From: Candidatus Elulimicrobium sp.
GTDB taxonomy: Bacteria > Patescibacteriota > Minisyncoccia > Phycocordibacterales > UBA918
Length of the DNA: 60,440 nt
Direction: 5' to 3'
Assembly (NCBI GenBank): GCA_020720815.1
Contig: DYNY01000006.1
Span: 1-60,440 of the forward strand
The translations under genes were made by a program, and so were the position numbers. The notes beneath the pieces were generated by a model. That model was not told the DNA's origin. It made no database searches and worked only from the letters and a program-made list of their open reading frames with translations. This document shows, in pieces, positions 33,071 to 41,058 of the stretch. How positions within the stretch are numbered: the stretch's first letter is position 1; each line of letters starts with the position of its first letter.

Positions 33071-33088
33071 GACTCACGAAACGAGTCA
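33071..33088 (+). repeat. Hairpin just upstream of the ribozyme candidate
   Basis: gactc/gagtc with a 7-nt loop (acgaaac). Its gagtc repeats the gagtc of the ribozyme core, so it could form an alternative, inactive pairing. Confidence 0.4.
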
Positions 33089-33137
33089 CTTTCGTAAAGT
33101 GTGTACTTTACCTGATGAGTCGGAAACGACGAAAAAG
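33089..33137 (+). ncRNA. Type III hammerhead ribozyme candidate
   Basis: All core elements are present in order: U16.1-H17 (TC at 33092-33093, cleavage predicted after C33093), stem I gtaaagt/actttac with a gtgt loop (33094-33111), CUGAUGA (33112-33118), stem II gtcg/cgac closed by a GAAA tetraloop (33119-33130), GAA with A15.1 (33131-33134), and stem III of 4 bp (A33134-U33092 to G33137-C33089). The conserved G10.1-C11.1 pair is kept. It lies between the broken TrmB/orphan ORF and the promoter of the DUF2238 gene. Stem III is short, so activity needs testing. Confidence 0.7.
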
Positions 33138-33195
33138 CTTTAAAATCAATCAATCCGTTTTTCTCCCAGGGGTTTATTTATAGTATAATTACAGG

Positions 33196-33819
33196 ATGAT
33201 AAATAATTCTTGGTTCCCAAAGATTTTGCTGGTGGCCTATATGGTGGTGTTTAGTATTTTAGCTATTAGTCCTTTTAGTCGTGATGTTTGGTTGGCCGAA
33301 AATTTACCGATTGTTTTGATTGTCCTTTATTTAATATTTTTGTATTGGCGCGGAGTACAGTTTTCTAACACCAGCTACGCCCTGATGTCAGTCTTAATTT
33401 TTATGCATACGGTAGGCGGGCATTTTACTTTTGAACGTGTGCCTTTCGATTGGTTTAATGACTTCTTTGGTTTTGAACGCAATATGTATGACCGAGTCGC
33501 TCACTTCTCAGTTGGGTTTTACGCTTACCCGATTGCTGAGTATTTGAGCGTTCGCAAATTAGCTAATACTAAGTGGCTCATATATCTCACACCGCTTTTC
33601 TTTATTATTTCCATTGCGGCTGTTTATGAAATGATTGAGTGGTGGTTTGCTGCTACCTATGGTGGCGAGGCTGGTGCTGCTTTCCTTGGTTCCCAGGGAG
33701 ATATTTGGGATGCGCAAAAAGATATGCTGATGGATACCTTGGGTGGGATTAGTGCTCTGTTATCGTTTTTCTTTTTATCGTTATGGCAAAGTATTAGTGG
33801 GGTGGTAAAAAGGGAATAA
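33196..33819 (+). CDS. DUF2238 (YjdF-like) membrane protein
   Basis: 207 residues with about six membrane segments. The family signature is present: HTVGGHFTFERVPFDWF, RVAHFSVGFYAYPIAEY, EMIEWWFA and FLGSQGDIWDAQKDMLMDTLGG. The function of the family is not established. TATAAT ends exactly 7 nt before the ATG, so the mRNA is predicted leaderless and starts after the ribozyme candidate. Confidence 0.9.
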   Translation: MINNSWFPKILLVAYMVVFSILAISPFSRDVWLAENLPIVLIVLYLIFLYWRGVQFSNTSYALMSVLIFMHTVGGHFTFERVPFDWFNDFFGFERNMYDRVAHFSVGFYAYPIAEYLSVRKLANTKWLIYLTPLFFIISIAAVYEMIEWWFAATYGGEAGAAFLGSQGDIWDAQKDMLMDTLGGISALLSFFFLSLWQSISGVVKRE

Positions 33820-33836
33820 GTTTCTAGTAGAATTAA

Positions 33837-34721
33837 ATGGATAAAGTTATCCGTCTACGATTGGCGCTACTAACTGTACTGTCTTTGGTGGTGCTATTAG
33901 CTTTTTTGCCAGCTATTTCTGGTAGCCAACTTGGGGCGGTCTTTGGTAGTAGAGCTGGCGATAGTCTACTCACGGTGGCGTTCTTGGACGTGGGGCAAGG
34001 GGATGCAATTTATATTGAAACTCCAGACGGAGTACAAATGCTCATTGACGGTGGACCAGATAGTTCTATTTTGCGCGAGCTAGGTCGAGAAATGCCTTTT
34101 TGGGACCGGACAATTGATGTGATACTAGCCACTCATCCAGATAAGGATCATATTGGTGGTTTGGTTGATGTACTAACACGGTATGAAGTAGCTAATATTA
34201 TCAGGACCGAAAACGATAGTGATACGGCCGTCTCTTCGGCTTTTATATTTTCCACTGAGGAAGAGCAGTCAACTTTACATATTGCTAAAGCGGGGGAGGT
34301 AATAAGGTTGGGTGCTTCCACCACCCTAACTATCTATTCACCAGCCAGTGATACCAGTAACTGGGAAAGTAATACATCTTCTATCGTAGGCCAGCTCAAA
34401 TATGGCGAGATTGAATTTATGTTAACCGGGGATGCGCCAATTGGGATCGAGGATTATTTAGCCAAGACTTATGGCCAGAGTCTTCAAAGCGAAGTACTGA
34501 AGCTCGGACATCATGGGTCTAAGACTTCGACTGGGGAAGCTTTCTTGGCAGCGGTGGCGCCGGAACTAGCGGTGGTCTCGGCTAGTATAGATAATCGCTA
34601 TGGCCACCCGCACGCAGAAGTGATAGATAGGGTAGAAAGTAGAGGGATAGAAGTTTTAAGTACCGCAAAGCTAGGGGCAATTATACTTAAAAGTGATGGA
34701 GAAAGGGTATGGACTGAGTAA
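33837..34721 (+). CDS. ComEC-type metallo-beta-lactamase-fold hydrolase
   Basis: 294 residues. One N-terminal membrane segment, then an MBL domain with FLDVGQGDAIYIE, ATHPDKDHIGGL (HxxxDH), LTGDAP and LGHHGSKTS. This is the domain that forms the C-terminus of full-length ComEC, where it is thought to degrade the non-transported DNA strand. Here it is a separate membrane-anchored protein, 2 kb from a ComEC lacking it. Starts 17 nt after the DUF2238 gene. Confidence 0.9.
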   Translation: MDKVIRLRLALLTVLSLVVLLAFLPAISGSQLGAVFGSRAGDSLLTVAFLDVGQGDAIYIETPDGVQMLIDGGPDSSILRELGREMPFWDRTIDVILATHPDKDHIGGLVDVLTRYEVANIIRTENDSDTAVSSAFIFSTEEEQSTLHIAKAGEVIRLGASTTLTIYSPASDTSNWESNTSSIVGQLKYGEIEFMLTGDAPIGIEDYLAKTYGQSLQSEVLKLGHHGSKTSTGEAFLAAVAPELAVVSASIDNRYGHPHAEVIDRVESRGIEVLSTAKLGAIILKSDGERVWTE

Positions 34722-34725
34722 ATAC

Positions 34726-34765
34726 AGCTACAAAATAGTACGGTTAACCGTACTATTTTGTAGCT
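34726..34765 (+). terminator. Terminator after the MBL gene
   Basis: agctacaaaatagtacgg and its complement with a ttaa loop, 18 bp perfect. Confidence 0.8.
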
Positions 34766-34820
34766 TAATAATTTTGGAGTTTATTTACTTTTAATTGGCT
34801 GTGTTCGAGGGTAGGGGACA

Positions 34821-34862
34821 AAGCAAAAGCCGGCGGTCCCTAGGGACCGCCGGCTTTTGCTT
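34821..34862 (-). terminator. rpmB terminator
   Basis: aagcaaaagccggcggtccc and its exact complement with a 2-nt centre. The outer arm is T-rich on both strands. Confidence 0.85.
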
Positions 34863-34869
34863 TTTAGCT

Positions 34870-35112
34870 TTAGATTAAGGCTGCTTTCTTTAGAGTCTTG
34901 TAGGCTCCGTTCTTGGCGATTGTGCGGAGTCCTTTGGTTGAGACCTTGACTGAGACACTTTTACCTAGTTCTGGAACGTAGATACGTTTCTTTTGTAAGT
35001 TTGGTGAACGCTTAACGTTACCACAAGGGTTAAACTGTGTCGCACGAGTGCGGTTACTGTAGCGTCCACCTACTTGGACGCCCTTACCTGTAATTTCACA
35101 TTTATTTGCCAT
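34870..35112 (-). CDS. rpmB: 50S ribosomal protein L28
   Basis: 80 residues: CEITGKGVQVGGRYSNR, then TRATQFNPCGNVKRSPNLQKKRI and the usual KVSTKGLRTIAKNG ending. Complete. Single gene between two strong hairpins. An extended -10 (TGcTAGTAT) lies about 21 nt upstream of the ATG. Confidence 0.96.
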   Translation of the reverse strand: MANKCEITGKGVQVGGRYSNRTRATQFNPCGNVKRSPNLQKKRIYVPELGKSVSVKVSTKGLRTIAKNGAYKTLKKAALI

Positions 35113-35178
35113 ATTGATGTTTTAAGTCACGCTATACTAGCATGAGCGCTTGATATTGCAAGCTTTAGATAAAAGGCA

Positions 35179-35219
35179 AACCCCGCCACCAACGAAGTTG
35201 TCGTTGGTGGGGCGGGGTT
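35179..35219 (-). terminator. Terminator of the 35218 gene
   Basis: aaccccgccaccaacga pairs with tcgttggtggggcggggtt (one bulge). On the minus strand GTTTGCCTTTT follows. The stop codon of the gene lies at the edge of the stem. Confidence 0.75.
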
Positions 35220-35484
35220 ATGAGGATAGTGGCGTAAATGAATCACCCAGGCTATTGATTTCTGCGAGGTAAGACTTTTCTTGCACACTGGCAACTTTTA
35301 TAGTCGCCTTTAATAGTGCTTGGTACCGGCTGTTTCGTGTTGGACGGTAAGCTATCTTCAGGTCGGTTGGGGCCAGCCAGTACTGCACAGCAGTGCAATA
35401 ACTTGGTCTGAGAGATGGGTCGGCCTTAAGTACTGACAACAGGGGCGCTTGTACGGCCAGGTACATTTCTTGATGGGTAGGCAT
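35218..35484 (-). CDS. Hypothetical protein (GC-rich orphan class)
   Basis: 88 residues, soluble, with a basic middle (TDLKIAYRPTRNSRYQALLKA) and no recognised family. The ATG is preceded by CCGGAGAC, the exact GGAGAC signal shared by several genes of this class. GC-richer than the genes on both sides. It forms a single-gene unit with a terminator overlapping its stop codon. Confidence 0.55.
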   Translation of the reverse strand: MPTHQEMYLAVQAPLLSVLKADPSLRPSYCTAVQYWLAPTDLKIAYRPTRNSRYQALLKATIKVASVQEKSYLAEINSLGDSFTPLSS

Positions 35485-35581
35485 CGCTTTGTCTCCGGTT
35501 GATTAATCCAAAACCTAAAGTAATACAAATATTATTATTTAGTAATTATCTCTCGCCAAAAAATACCAGGCAGGTTAATAT

Positions 35582-36226
35582 ATGAGCTATATGGATGATA
35601 TGAAGATAATAATGATTGTTGCTTTGGTTCTATCGGTAGTGATTCATGAAATGGCCCATGGCTACGCGGCTAATTGGTTGGGCGACCCTACCGCGCGCTT
35701 GCAGGGGCGTTTGTCAGCTAATCCGCTAGTGCATATCGACCCGTTCATGTCGGTTATTTTGCCAGGACTACTAATTATGACTGGCTCGCCCTTTCTCTTT
35801 GGGGCGGCTAAGCCAGTACCTTATAACCCATACAACTTCACAAACCAAAAGTGGGGGGAAGCGATTGTGGCGGTGGCTGGTCCGGCTATAAACTTAGTCG
35901 TTGCTCTTATTTTTGCAGTCTTAGTCCGGTTGTCTGATTTTCTTTCCTTACCAGAGACATTTATTGTGATAGCGGTTCAAATTGTTATCCTTAATATTTT
36001 CTTAGCCTTTTTCAACTTAGTACCGATACCACCTCTAGATGGTTCTAAAATATTACCTCGATTATTGCCTTATTCATTGGCTATGAAATACGAAAAATTC
36101 CGCATCATGCTAGAGCGTAATGTTGCCCTGTCATTTGTTCTAGTAATTCTTGCTTTCATGCTCATCTTAGGTACTCCCTTACAGGTGTTAACAGAAGCCA
36201 CCGCCTCTATTTTGCTTGGCTTTTAG
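35582..36226 (+). CDS. Site-2 protease family protein (peptidase M50)
   Basis: 214 residues, about five membrane segments. The zinc site HEMAH is in SVVIHEMAHGYAANWLGD, and the second motif is NLVPIPPLDGSKIL. It matches the short M50 group without PDZ domains. These proteases cut membrane-spanning segments, usually in signalling; the substrate is unknown. Confidence 0.93.
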   Translation: MSYMDDMKIIMIVALVLSVVIHEMAHGYAANWLGDPTARLQGRLSANPLVHIDPFMSVILPGLLIMTGSPFLFGAAKPVPYNPYNFTNQKWGEAIVAVAGPAINLVVALIFAVLVRLSDFLSLPETFIVIAVQIVILNIFLAFFNLVPIPPLDGSKILPRLLPYSLAMKYEKFRIMLERNVALSFVLVILAFMLILGTPLQVLTEATASILLGF

Positions 36227-36260
36227 AGTTGTAAAATAGTTGAAAAAAGCTATTTGTAAT

Positions 36261-36354
36261 TAAGCAAAGTCACGAGCAGTGAAACTGCGACTAAGCTTTG
36301 CTTATACAGGCGCTTAGCATATTTCGACCTTCGGGGGAGAAATAGGCTAAAGCG
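36261..36354 (+). promoter_or_regulatory. Tandem hairpins upstream of rpsL
   Basis: Hairpin 1: taagcaaag/ctttgctta (36261-36304) with an inner gcagt/actgc. Hairpin 2: cgcttagc/gcta(a)agcg (36311-36354) with tatttc/gaaata and a cc-ttcg-gg apex. They lie between the protease gene and rpsL with no T-run after them. A leader element or small RNA is inferred. Confidence 0.4.
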
Positions 36355-36429
36355 AGCTGTAAGGTATTACAAAGATTGACCCTAAAGTTGCATTAATCTC
36401 TATTTATAGTACAGTAACCAAGCTAATTT

Positions 36430-36843
36430 ATGGCAACAATACAACAATTAACAAAAAGGAAGCGAACTAGCCCAGCTCGGAAGAGTAAGACGGGGGCTTT
36501 GCATTCTGGATTTAACAAAATCGAGAATCATCCCAACTATTACAGTTCTCCATTCAAGCGTGGCGTTTGTACTCGCGTAACCACTAAGACCCCTCGTAAG
36601 CCGAACTCAGCGATTCGAAAGATTGCTCGTGTACGCTTAAGCAACGGTCAAGAAATTACTGCGTATATCCCTGGTATCAAACATAATCTCCAGGAACACT
36701 CAGTGGTATTAGTTCGTGGTGGACGTGTAAAGGACATTGGTGTTCAGTACACTATCGTTCGAGGTAAGTACGATGCAACTGGAGTGGCCGAACGACGAAT
36801 GGGTCGGTCTCGCTACGGAGCGAAGAAACCAAAAGCTAAATAA
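36430..36843 (+). CDS. rpsL: 30S ribosomal protein S12
   Basis: 137 residues. [31 protein letters not shown] is the conserved decoding-centre region, and the C-terminus is [14 protein letters not shown]. Compared with the usual form of about 124 residues it has an insertion before KRGVCT ([18 protein letters not shown]). rpsG follows 157 nt later; fusA and tuf are 18-22 kb away, so the str operon is split. Confidence 0.96.
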   Translation: MATIQQLTKRKRTSPARKSKTGALHSGFNKIENHPNYYSSPFKRGVCTRVTTKTPRKPNSAIRKIARVRLSNGQEITAYIPGIKHNLQEHSVVLVRGGRVKDIGVQYTIVRGKYDATGVAERRMGRSRYGAKKPKAK

Positions 36844-36872
36844 TTTTAGTTAAAACAAATTAATAGTCTATA

Positions 36873-36930
36873 TTCGCTACAGATAATGGAAGCGATTCAA
36901 GCCCAAGGCTTCGGAATCAATTTATGCGAA
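36873..36930 (+). promoter_or_regulatory. Structured rpsL-rpsG intercistronic region
   Basis: ttcgc (36873-36877) can pair with gcgaa (36926-36930), enclosing gattc-aagcc-caa-ggctt-cg-gaatc (36894-36918). S7 represses the str mRNA by binding this spacer in E. coli; a similar role here is inferred from position and structure only. Confidence 0.4.
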
Positions 36931-37000
36931 GAATGAAGAATGTCATAACACTCCTCATTTCTAATGCTGTAGTTGAAGCAGTTAAGAACTAATTATAAAT

Positions 37001-37471
37001 ATGAGACGTCCAATTAAGAAACGACCAGTCGTTTCACCAGACGTAGTCTACAAATCAGTAGACGTCGAACGCCTTATCAACTACATTATGCTTCGTGGTC
37101 AAAAAGAGACTGCGCGCAAGATTGTTTATGCGGCGTTTGAAGAAATTAAAAATGCTAAGGAGGCCCAAGATCCACTTGAAGTGTTTAATACCGCCGTGCG
37201 AAATGCTGGCCCGATGATGGAAGTTCGCTCACGTCGTGTGGGAGGAGCTAATTACCAGGTACCGCGCGAAGTTCGACCAGAACGACGCATGGCTCTAGCT
37301 TTACGCTGGATTATTATTGGAGCACGCAAGCAAAAAGGTGTGCCAATGCACAAAGCATTAGCCGCTGAACTTAAGCTAGCTGCTAAGGAAGAAGGAGCTG
37401 CCGTGAAGAAGAAAGAAGATACACACAAGATGGCTGAGGCTAACCGAGCTTTCGCACACTTCGCCTGGTAA
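37001..37471 (+). CDS. rpsG: 30S ribosomal protein S7
   Basis: 156 residues. [19 protein letters not shown], then [19 protein letters not shown], and the conserved [25 protein letters not shown]. Primary 16S rRNA binder that organises the 30S head. Complete, ending NRAFAHFAW. No Shine-Dalgarno sequence. A terminator overlaps its 3' end. Confidence 0.96.
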   Translation: MRRPIKKRPVVSPDVVYKSVDVERLINYIMLRGQKETARKIVYAAFEEIKNAKEAQDPLEVFNTAVRNAGPMMEVRSRRVGGANYQVPREVRPERRMALALRWIIIGARKQKGVPMHKALAAELKLAAKEEGAAVKKKEDTHKMAEANRAFAHFAW

Positions 37472-37541
37472 AGTAAGTAAAGGAGCGTAGTTACTATTGC
37501 GAACTTTCTCAAAAACATGCTCCTTACCAGGGCATTTTTTG
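37464..37541 (+). terminator. rpsG terminator
   Basis: cctggtaa...aggagc pairs with gctccttaccagg around a large loop, followed by GCATTTTTT. The 5' arm starts within the last codons of rpsG. Confidence 0.65.
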
Positions 37542-37651
37542 AAGCTCACCACTTAGTTACTAATATAATTATTTGTGTTCACTTAAAAAGTTTTCGACTT
37601 TTCGTCTTATTTCGTTTAGAAAATTTCAGCTACTTAGTAAGATTGAATCCT

Positions 37652-37699
37652 GGGGTTTATCTTTATAAAAAAGATAAACCCCGCGCTTGATGCGCGGGG
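37652..37699 (-). terminator. Double hairpin after the 37723 gene
   Basis: ccccgcgc/gcgcgggg (37679-37699) overlaps ggggtttatctt/aagataaacccc (37652-37682). The two share four bases and are mutually exclusive at the base. Confidence 0.6.
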
Positions 37700-37722
37700 T
37701 TGAGTTGATGGTCGGTCAGCGT

Positions 37723-38412
37723 CTAGCTGTGGGCGTCGGACACGTGGCAGGGTAACGGCCCCGGCTCGTTTGGCAACTGTCTCGGAATGATGTATAGGAC
37801 CTGACGCATTCCGTCCATTCTGTCGGTCAAGAACAAGATTTCGTTAATTGACATGACTTGTTTCGCCTGCTTGGCCTGTTGAAGCTTGGACTCAAGGTTT
37901 TGTTGTTCAAACATCAACATCTCTTGGCAACGATGCCAGACCAGGTCTTTCACCTGTTTTGTTTGACGTTGCAAGAAACTTCGACTGACGGTGTATTCAC
38001 TATCGGTCCCAATTTCAAAGATAACGCTATCTATAAGAAGTTCCACCAGTGCCGGTTTGATGTCACTCGGACTCAATTCAAAAGCCTTGGCCATCATTGG
38101 CTTAAGCAAGTCGAGCAGCTGTGTTTGTTGCTCGTGTACTCCAATCATTTCCGTTAGGTTGTCCTTGGTTTTTTTCATGTCGCTGAAGTTCAGTAACATG
38201 AGCAAAATGACAATGGCCAAAAAGGAAAGAATGAACCAGCCAAGGCTGATGAAAATGTCCAATACGGGTTTGCCATCTGACCGGAAAATCAGATAGGCGC
38301 TGACCCAAATAAGACCGCAAACAAACAATACGACGCCACCTCGGCGTAGAAGAAGATGCCAACCGAGGTCTTCGGCGTGCTTCTCCAATCGTTGATTGGT
38401 GTGGTTATTCAC
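37723..38412 (-). CDS. Two-TM membrane protein (GC-rich orphan class)
   Basis: 229 residues from a GTG codon preceded by AGGAGAC. Two membrane segments (about 26-43 and 52-74) are followed by a long cytoplasmic helical region, including a Gln/Lys-rich coiled coil (FEQQNLESKLQQAKQAKQVM). No family recognised. GC-richer than S7 and the genes after it. Single-gene unit with a double hairpin downstream. Confidence 0.6.
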   Translation of the reverse strand: MNNHTNQRLEKHAEDLGWHLLLRRGGVVLFVCGLIWVSAYLIFRSDGKPVLDIFISLGWFILSFLAIVILLMLLNFSDMKKTKDNLTEMIGVHEQQTQLLDLLKPMMAKAFELSPSDIKPALVELLIDSVIFEIGTDSEYTVSRSFLQRQTKQVKDLVWHRCQEMLMFEQQNLESKLQQAKQAKQVMSINEILFLTDRMDGMRQVLYIIPRQLPNEPGPLPCHVSDAHS

Positions 38413-38578
38413 TAACGTCTCCTAGAAGGTGAGGGGTTGTGGAAGATCTGATGATCTATTGAGTAAATTACAATAGTTTAGGATTTAGTCAATGTTTTTA
38501 CAATTAACGGGAAATTTAAATTTAAAACTATCCCGAGGAGGAGATACATCTAGTTTAAGTGACTGGTATACTAAAGCT

Positions 38579-39019
38579 ATGGAAAAACTACCCAAGAAAG
38601 AGAAAGTTGCTAAGCAAGAAAAAATGTCATTGGTGGAGCAACAGCGACAGGAAGCTTTTACGGCTGTCTTGGATAAATTAGCTGAACGTTTCCCAAGTGA
38701 ACTCAAGAAAAGTTTTGAATCACACGGCAAGAAGTATGCGCTCACTAGCCCTGAAGATTGTATGGTTGCGTTTGCTCAACAAAATCGCGAGGTGGTCGAG
38801 AGTCTTTATTCAGAAATAAAAGACCAATACGATTACCGCTCCGAACAAGCTATTGCTAAACTCTTTGCTTTGTTTATGGCTTATGAAAAAACCGTCGCTC
38901 TTTATGCTGAGCTGCGAAGTTATTATCCGACTGTGGCTGCTAGGGTTGAGGTGCAGTTGCCACCGCTTTCTCATATAGCCATTCATGGTATGAATACGTG
39001 GGATGAGATAAATAAATAA
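38579..39019 (+). CDS. Hypothetical helical protein
   Basis: 146 residues from ATG 38579. The ORF track starts 29 codons earlier, but an extended -10 (TGgTATACT, 38567-38572) lies inside that extension and ends exactly 7 nt before this ATG, so I take the leaderless start. Lys/Glu-rich N-terminus, then a helical domain ending in a conserved-looking PPLSHIAIHGMNTWDEI. No known family. It lies 25 nt before the GH15 gene. Confidence 0.6.
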   Translation: MEKLPKKEKVAKQEKMSLVEQQRQEAFTAVLDKLAERFPSELKKSFESHGKKYALTSPEDCMVAFAQQNREVVESLYSEIKDQYDYRSEQAIAKLFALFMAYEKTVALYAELRSYYPTVAARVEVQLPPLSHIAIHGMNTWDEINK

Positions 39020-39044
39020 TATTAGTGGCCTAGTACTGTTAAGT

Positions 39045-40100
39045 ATGTCTTCTTTTGATTTTGATGCTGAAATTGTGGCGCATTTGGCGGTTGTGCGCTC
39101 GCTTCAGAAACCTTCCGGTGTTTTCACTGCTTCAGCTCATAATGTATTCACCGGTTATGATAAGGCTTGGCTACGTGACATTTACTTTATGACGCTTGGT
39201 TTTTTAGAGACAGGCGAATTGGAGACTGTACAAAAAGCAGCGAAAGCTTTACTGACTGTTTTTGTGAAACATAAAGATAAGATTAATTGGGCGATAGCTA
39301 ATAAACCACACGAAACTTGGCAATATATTCACGCCCGCTTTCATCCAGAAACCTTTGAGGAGTATTGGGAAGAATGGGGTAATAGTCAAAATGATGCTGT
39401 GGGAGAAGTATTAAATATTTTAGTCGAGTTAGAGCTTAGAGGTGCTAGTGTCATAGATACACCAGAAGAACGAGAAATGCTACAAAGTATTATTGATTAT
39501 TTGATAGCTTTGGAATATTGGCATGATCCCGATAACGGTATTTGGGAAGAGAACATGGAAGTTCATGCTTCTTCAGTCGGCTCATGTGTAGCATCGTTAA
39601 AGAAAGCACAACTTTTACCATGGCTTAAGGTAGCAACTGATGCGATAGTACTAGGTGAATCAGCGTTACATGAACTCTTGCCTCGCGAATCAAGAAATAA
39701 ATTTGCCGATCTCGCTTTACTATCCCTTATCTACCCGTTTGCAGTAACGACTGAAGAAGAGACGATGGAGATTTTGCATAATGTTGAGTATCACCTGACG
39801 CGCGATAAGGGCGTGATTCGTTATAAACTAGATCGGTACTATAATAATAATGAAGATGGCTATAGTGAAGAAGCCGAGTGGTGTTTTGGTCTATCTTGGC
39901 TGGCAATTATTTACGCTGAAAGAGGTGAAAAAGAGAAAGCTTACTACTATTTACGTCGAGCCAAAGCTACCGTGACACCAGCTGGTTTGGTGCCCGAACT
40001 ATATTATTCCCATACCGGTAGACCAAATGACAACACACCACTTGGGTGGGCCGAGAGTATGTATGTAGTAGCACTGAAGAAAGTACAAGATTTAGGGTAA
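39045..40100 (+). CDS. Glycoside hydrolase family 15-like protein
   Basis: 351 residues of an (alpha/alpha)6 barrel. Motifs: GYDKAWLRDIYF, then NSQNDAVGEVL, DNGIWEENMEVHASSVG (acid candidate), SEEAEWCFGLSWLA (base candidate) and PLGWAESMYV. These match the glucoamylase/phosphorylase-kinase group. It probably cleaves alpha-glucans or trehalose-like sugars; no signal peptide, so it acts inside the cell. Ends in a terminator. Confidence 0.85.
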   Translation: MSSFDFDAEIVAHLAVVRSLQKPSGVFTASAHNVFTGYDKAWLRDIYFMTLGFLETGELETVQKAAKALLTVFVKHKDKINWAIANKPHETWQYIHARFHPETFEEYWEEWGNSQNDAVGEVLNILVELELRGASVIDTPEEREMLQSIIDYLIALEYWHDPDNGIWEENMEVHASSVGSCVASLKKAQLLPWLKVATDAIVLGESALHELLPRESRNKFADLALLSLIYPFAVTTEEETMEILHNVEYHLTRDKGVIRYKLDRYYNNNEDGYSEEAEWCFGLSWLAIIYAERGEKEKAYYYLRRAKATVTPAGLVPELYYSHTGRPNDNTPLGWAESMYVVALKKVQDLG

Positions 40101-40108
40101 GGTAGAGT

Positions 40109-40153
40109 AAAACCCTAGTCCGACAAAATTTGATTTTGTCGGACTAGGGTTTT
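40109..40153 (+). terminator. Terminator after the GH15 gene
   Basis: aaaaccctagtccgacaaaat and its complement, 21 bp with a 3-nt loop. Confidence 0.9.
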
Positions 40154-40182
40154 ATGGTATCAATACCATATTAAACAAATTT

Positions 40183-41040
40183 ATGTCACAACAACCAGTT
40201 ATTTGTTTTTATCACAAGCATTGTGTGGACGGTACGGCCTCAGCGGGGGTGGTATTGAAAAAGTACCCGCACGCACAAACTTTTCCGCTCGGCTTTGATA
40301 CCATTAATGAAGATTTAGCTAAAGCGCTACCATACATTACCCGGGATAGTCTTATTGTCTATGTCGATAATGCAATGAACTTAGAACAAATAGCAATCCT
40401 GGGTAATGAGGTACTGGTAATTGACCATCATATTTCTGAGCGAGCTCGGGTAGAAGAAATAGCTAGAAACAATAAGAGGGTTACTTTTATTTTTGATTTA
40501 GAACAATCAGGTGCGACTTTGACTTGGCAGTATTTTTTTTCATCCGAAAAAATGCCACTTCTTTTATCTTATATCCGCGATATTGATATTTGGCGAAATG
40601 AATTATTACCAGAATCCACCTACGTTCATTTATTTTTATCTAGCTACCGCGATAAGCCGAAAGAAATAGAAGCCTTACTGTCTAGTGATTTAGGTGATTG
40701 TCTAGCGACTGGGAAAGTCTTGGCTGAATATGTCGAAAGAGAAGTGGTAAAATATACCGAACTCAAGCCGATTACGATTAAAGTTTCAGATTGGAAGGTG
40801 CCAGCTTACAATGTCACTGGCCACCAGTCAAAGGTTGGACACCTACTTTCTTTGGAGTTAAATGAGGCTGTTATTATGTATACTATTTCTGGTGATAGTA
40901 TACGCTGCTCCATTCGTTCCATAGCTGGTCAATCACCGACTGCTTTAGAGGTGGCAAAAGTATTGGGTGGCGGCGGTCACGAACATTCATCTGGAGCTGG
41001 AGTTGATAGAAACTACTTCCTTTCATTAGTCATTGACTAG
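40183..41040 (+). CDS. DHH/DHHA1 family phosphohydrolase
   Basis: 285 residues. The N-terminal metal motif is FYHKHCVDGTASA, followed by VYVDNA, VIDHHIS and the C-terminal GGGGHEHSSGAG of DHHA1. These match DHH phosphoesterases such as oligoribonucleases and pAp or cyclic-dinucleotide phosphatases. The exact substrate cannot be set from sequence. Confidence 0.85.
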   Translation: MSQQPVICFYHKHCVDGTASAGVVLKKYPHAQTFPLGFDTINEDLAKALPYITRDSLIVYVDNAMNLEQIAILGNEVLVIDHHISERARVEEIARNNKRVTFIFDLEQSGATLTWQYFFSSEKMPLLLSYIRDIDIWRNELLPESTYVHLFLSSYRDKPKEIEALLSSDLGDCLATGKVLAEYVEREVVKYTELKPITIKVSDWKVPAYNVTGHQSKVGHLLSLELNEAVIMYTISGDSIRCSIRSIAGQSPTALEVAKVLGGGGHEHSSGAGVDRNYFLSLVID

Positions 41041-41058
41041 CTTTGCTATAATATAGCC

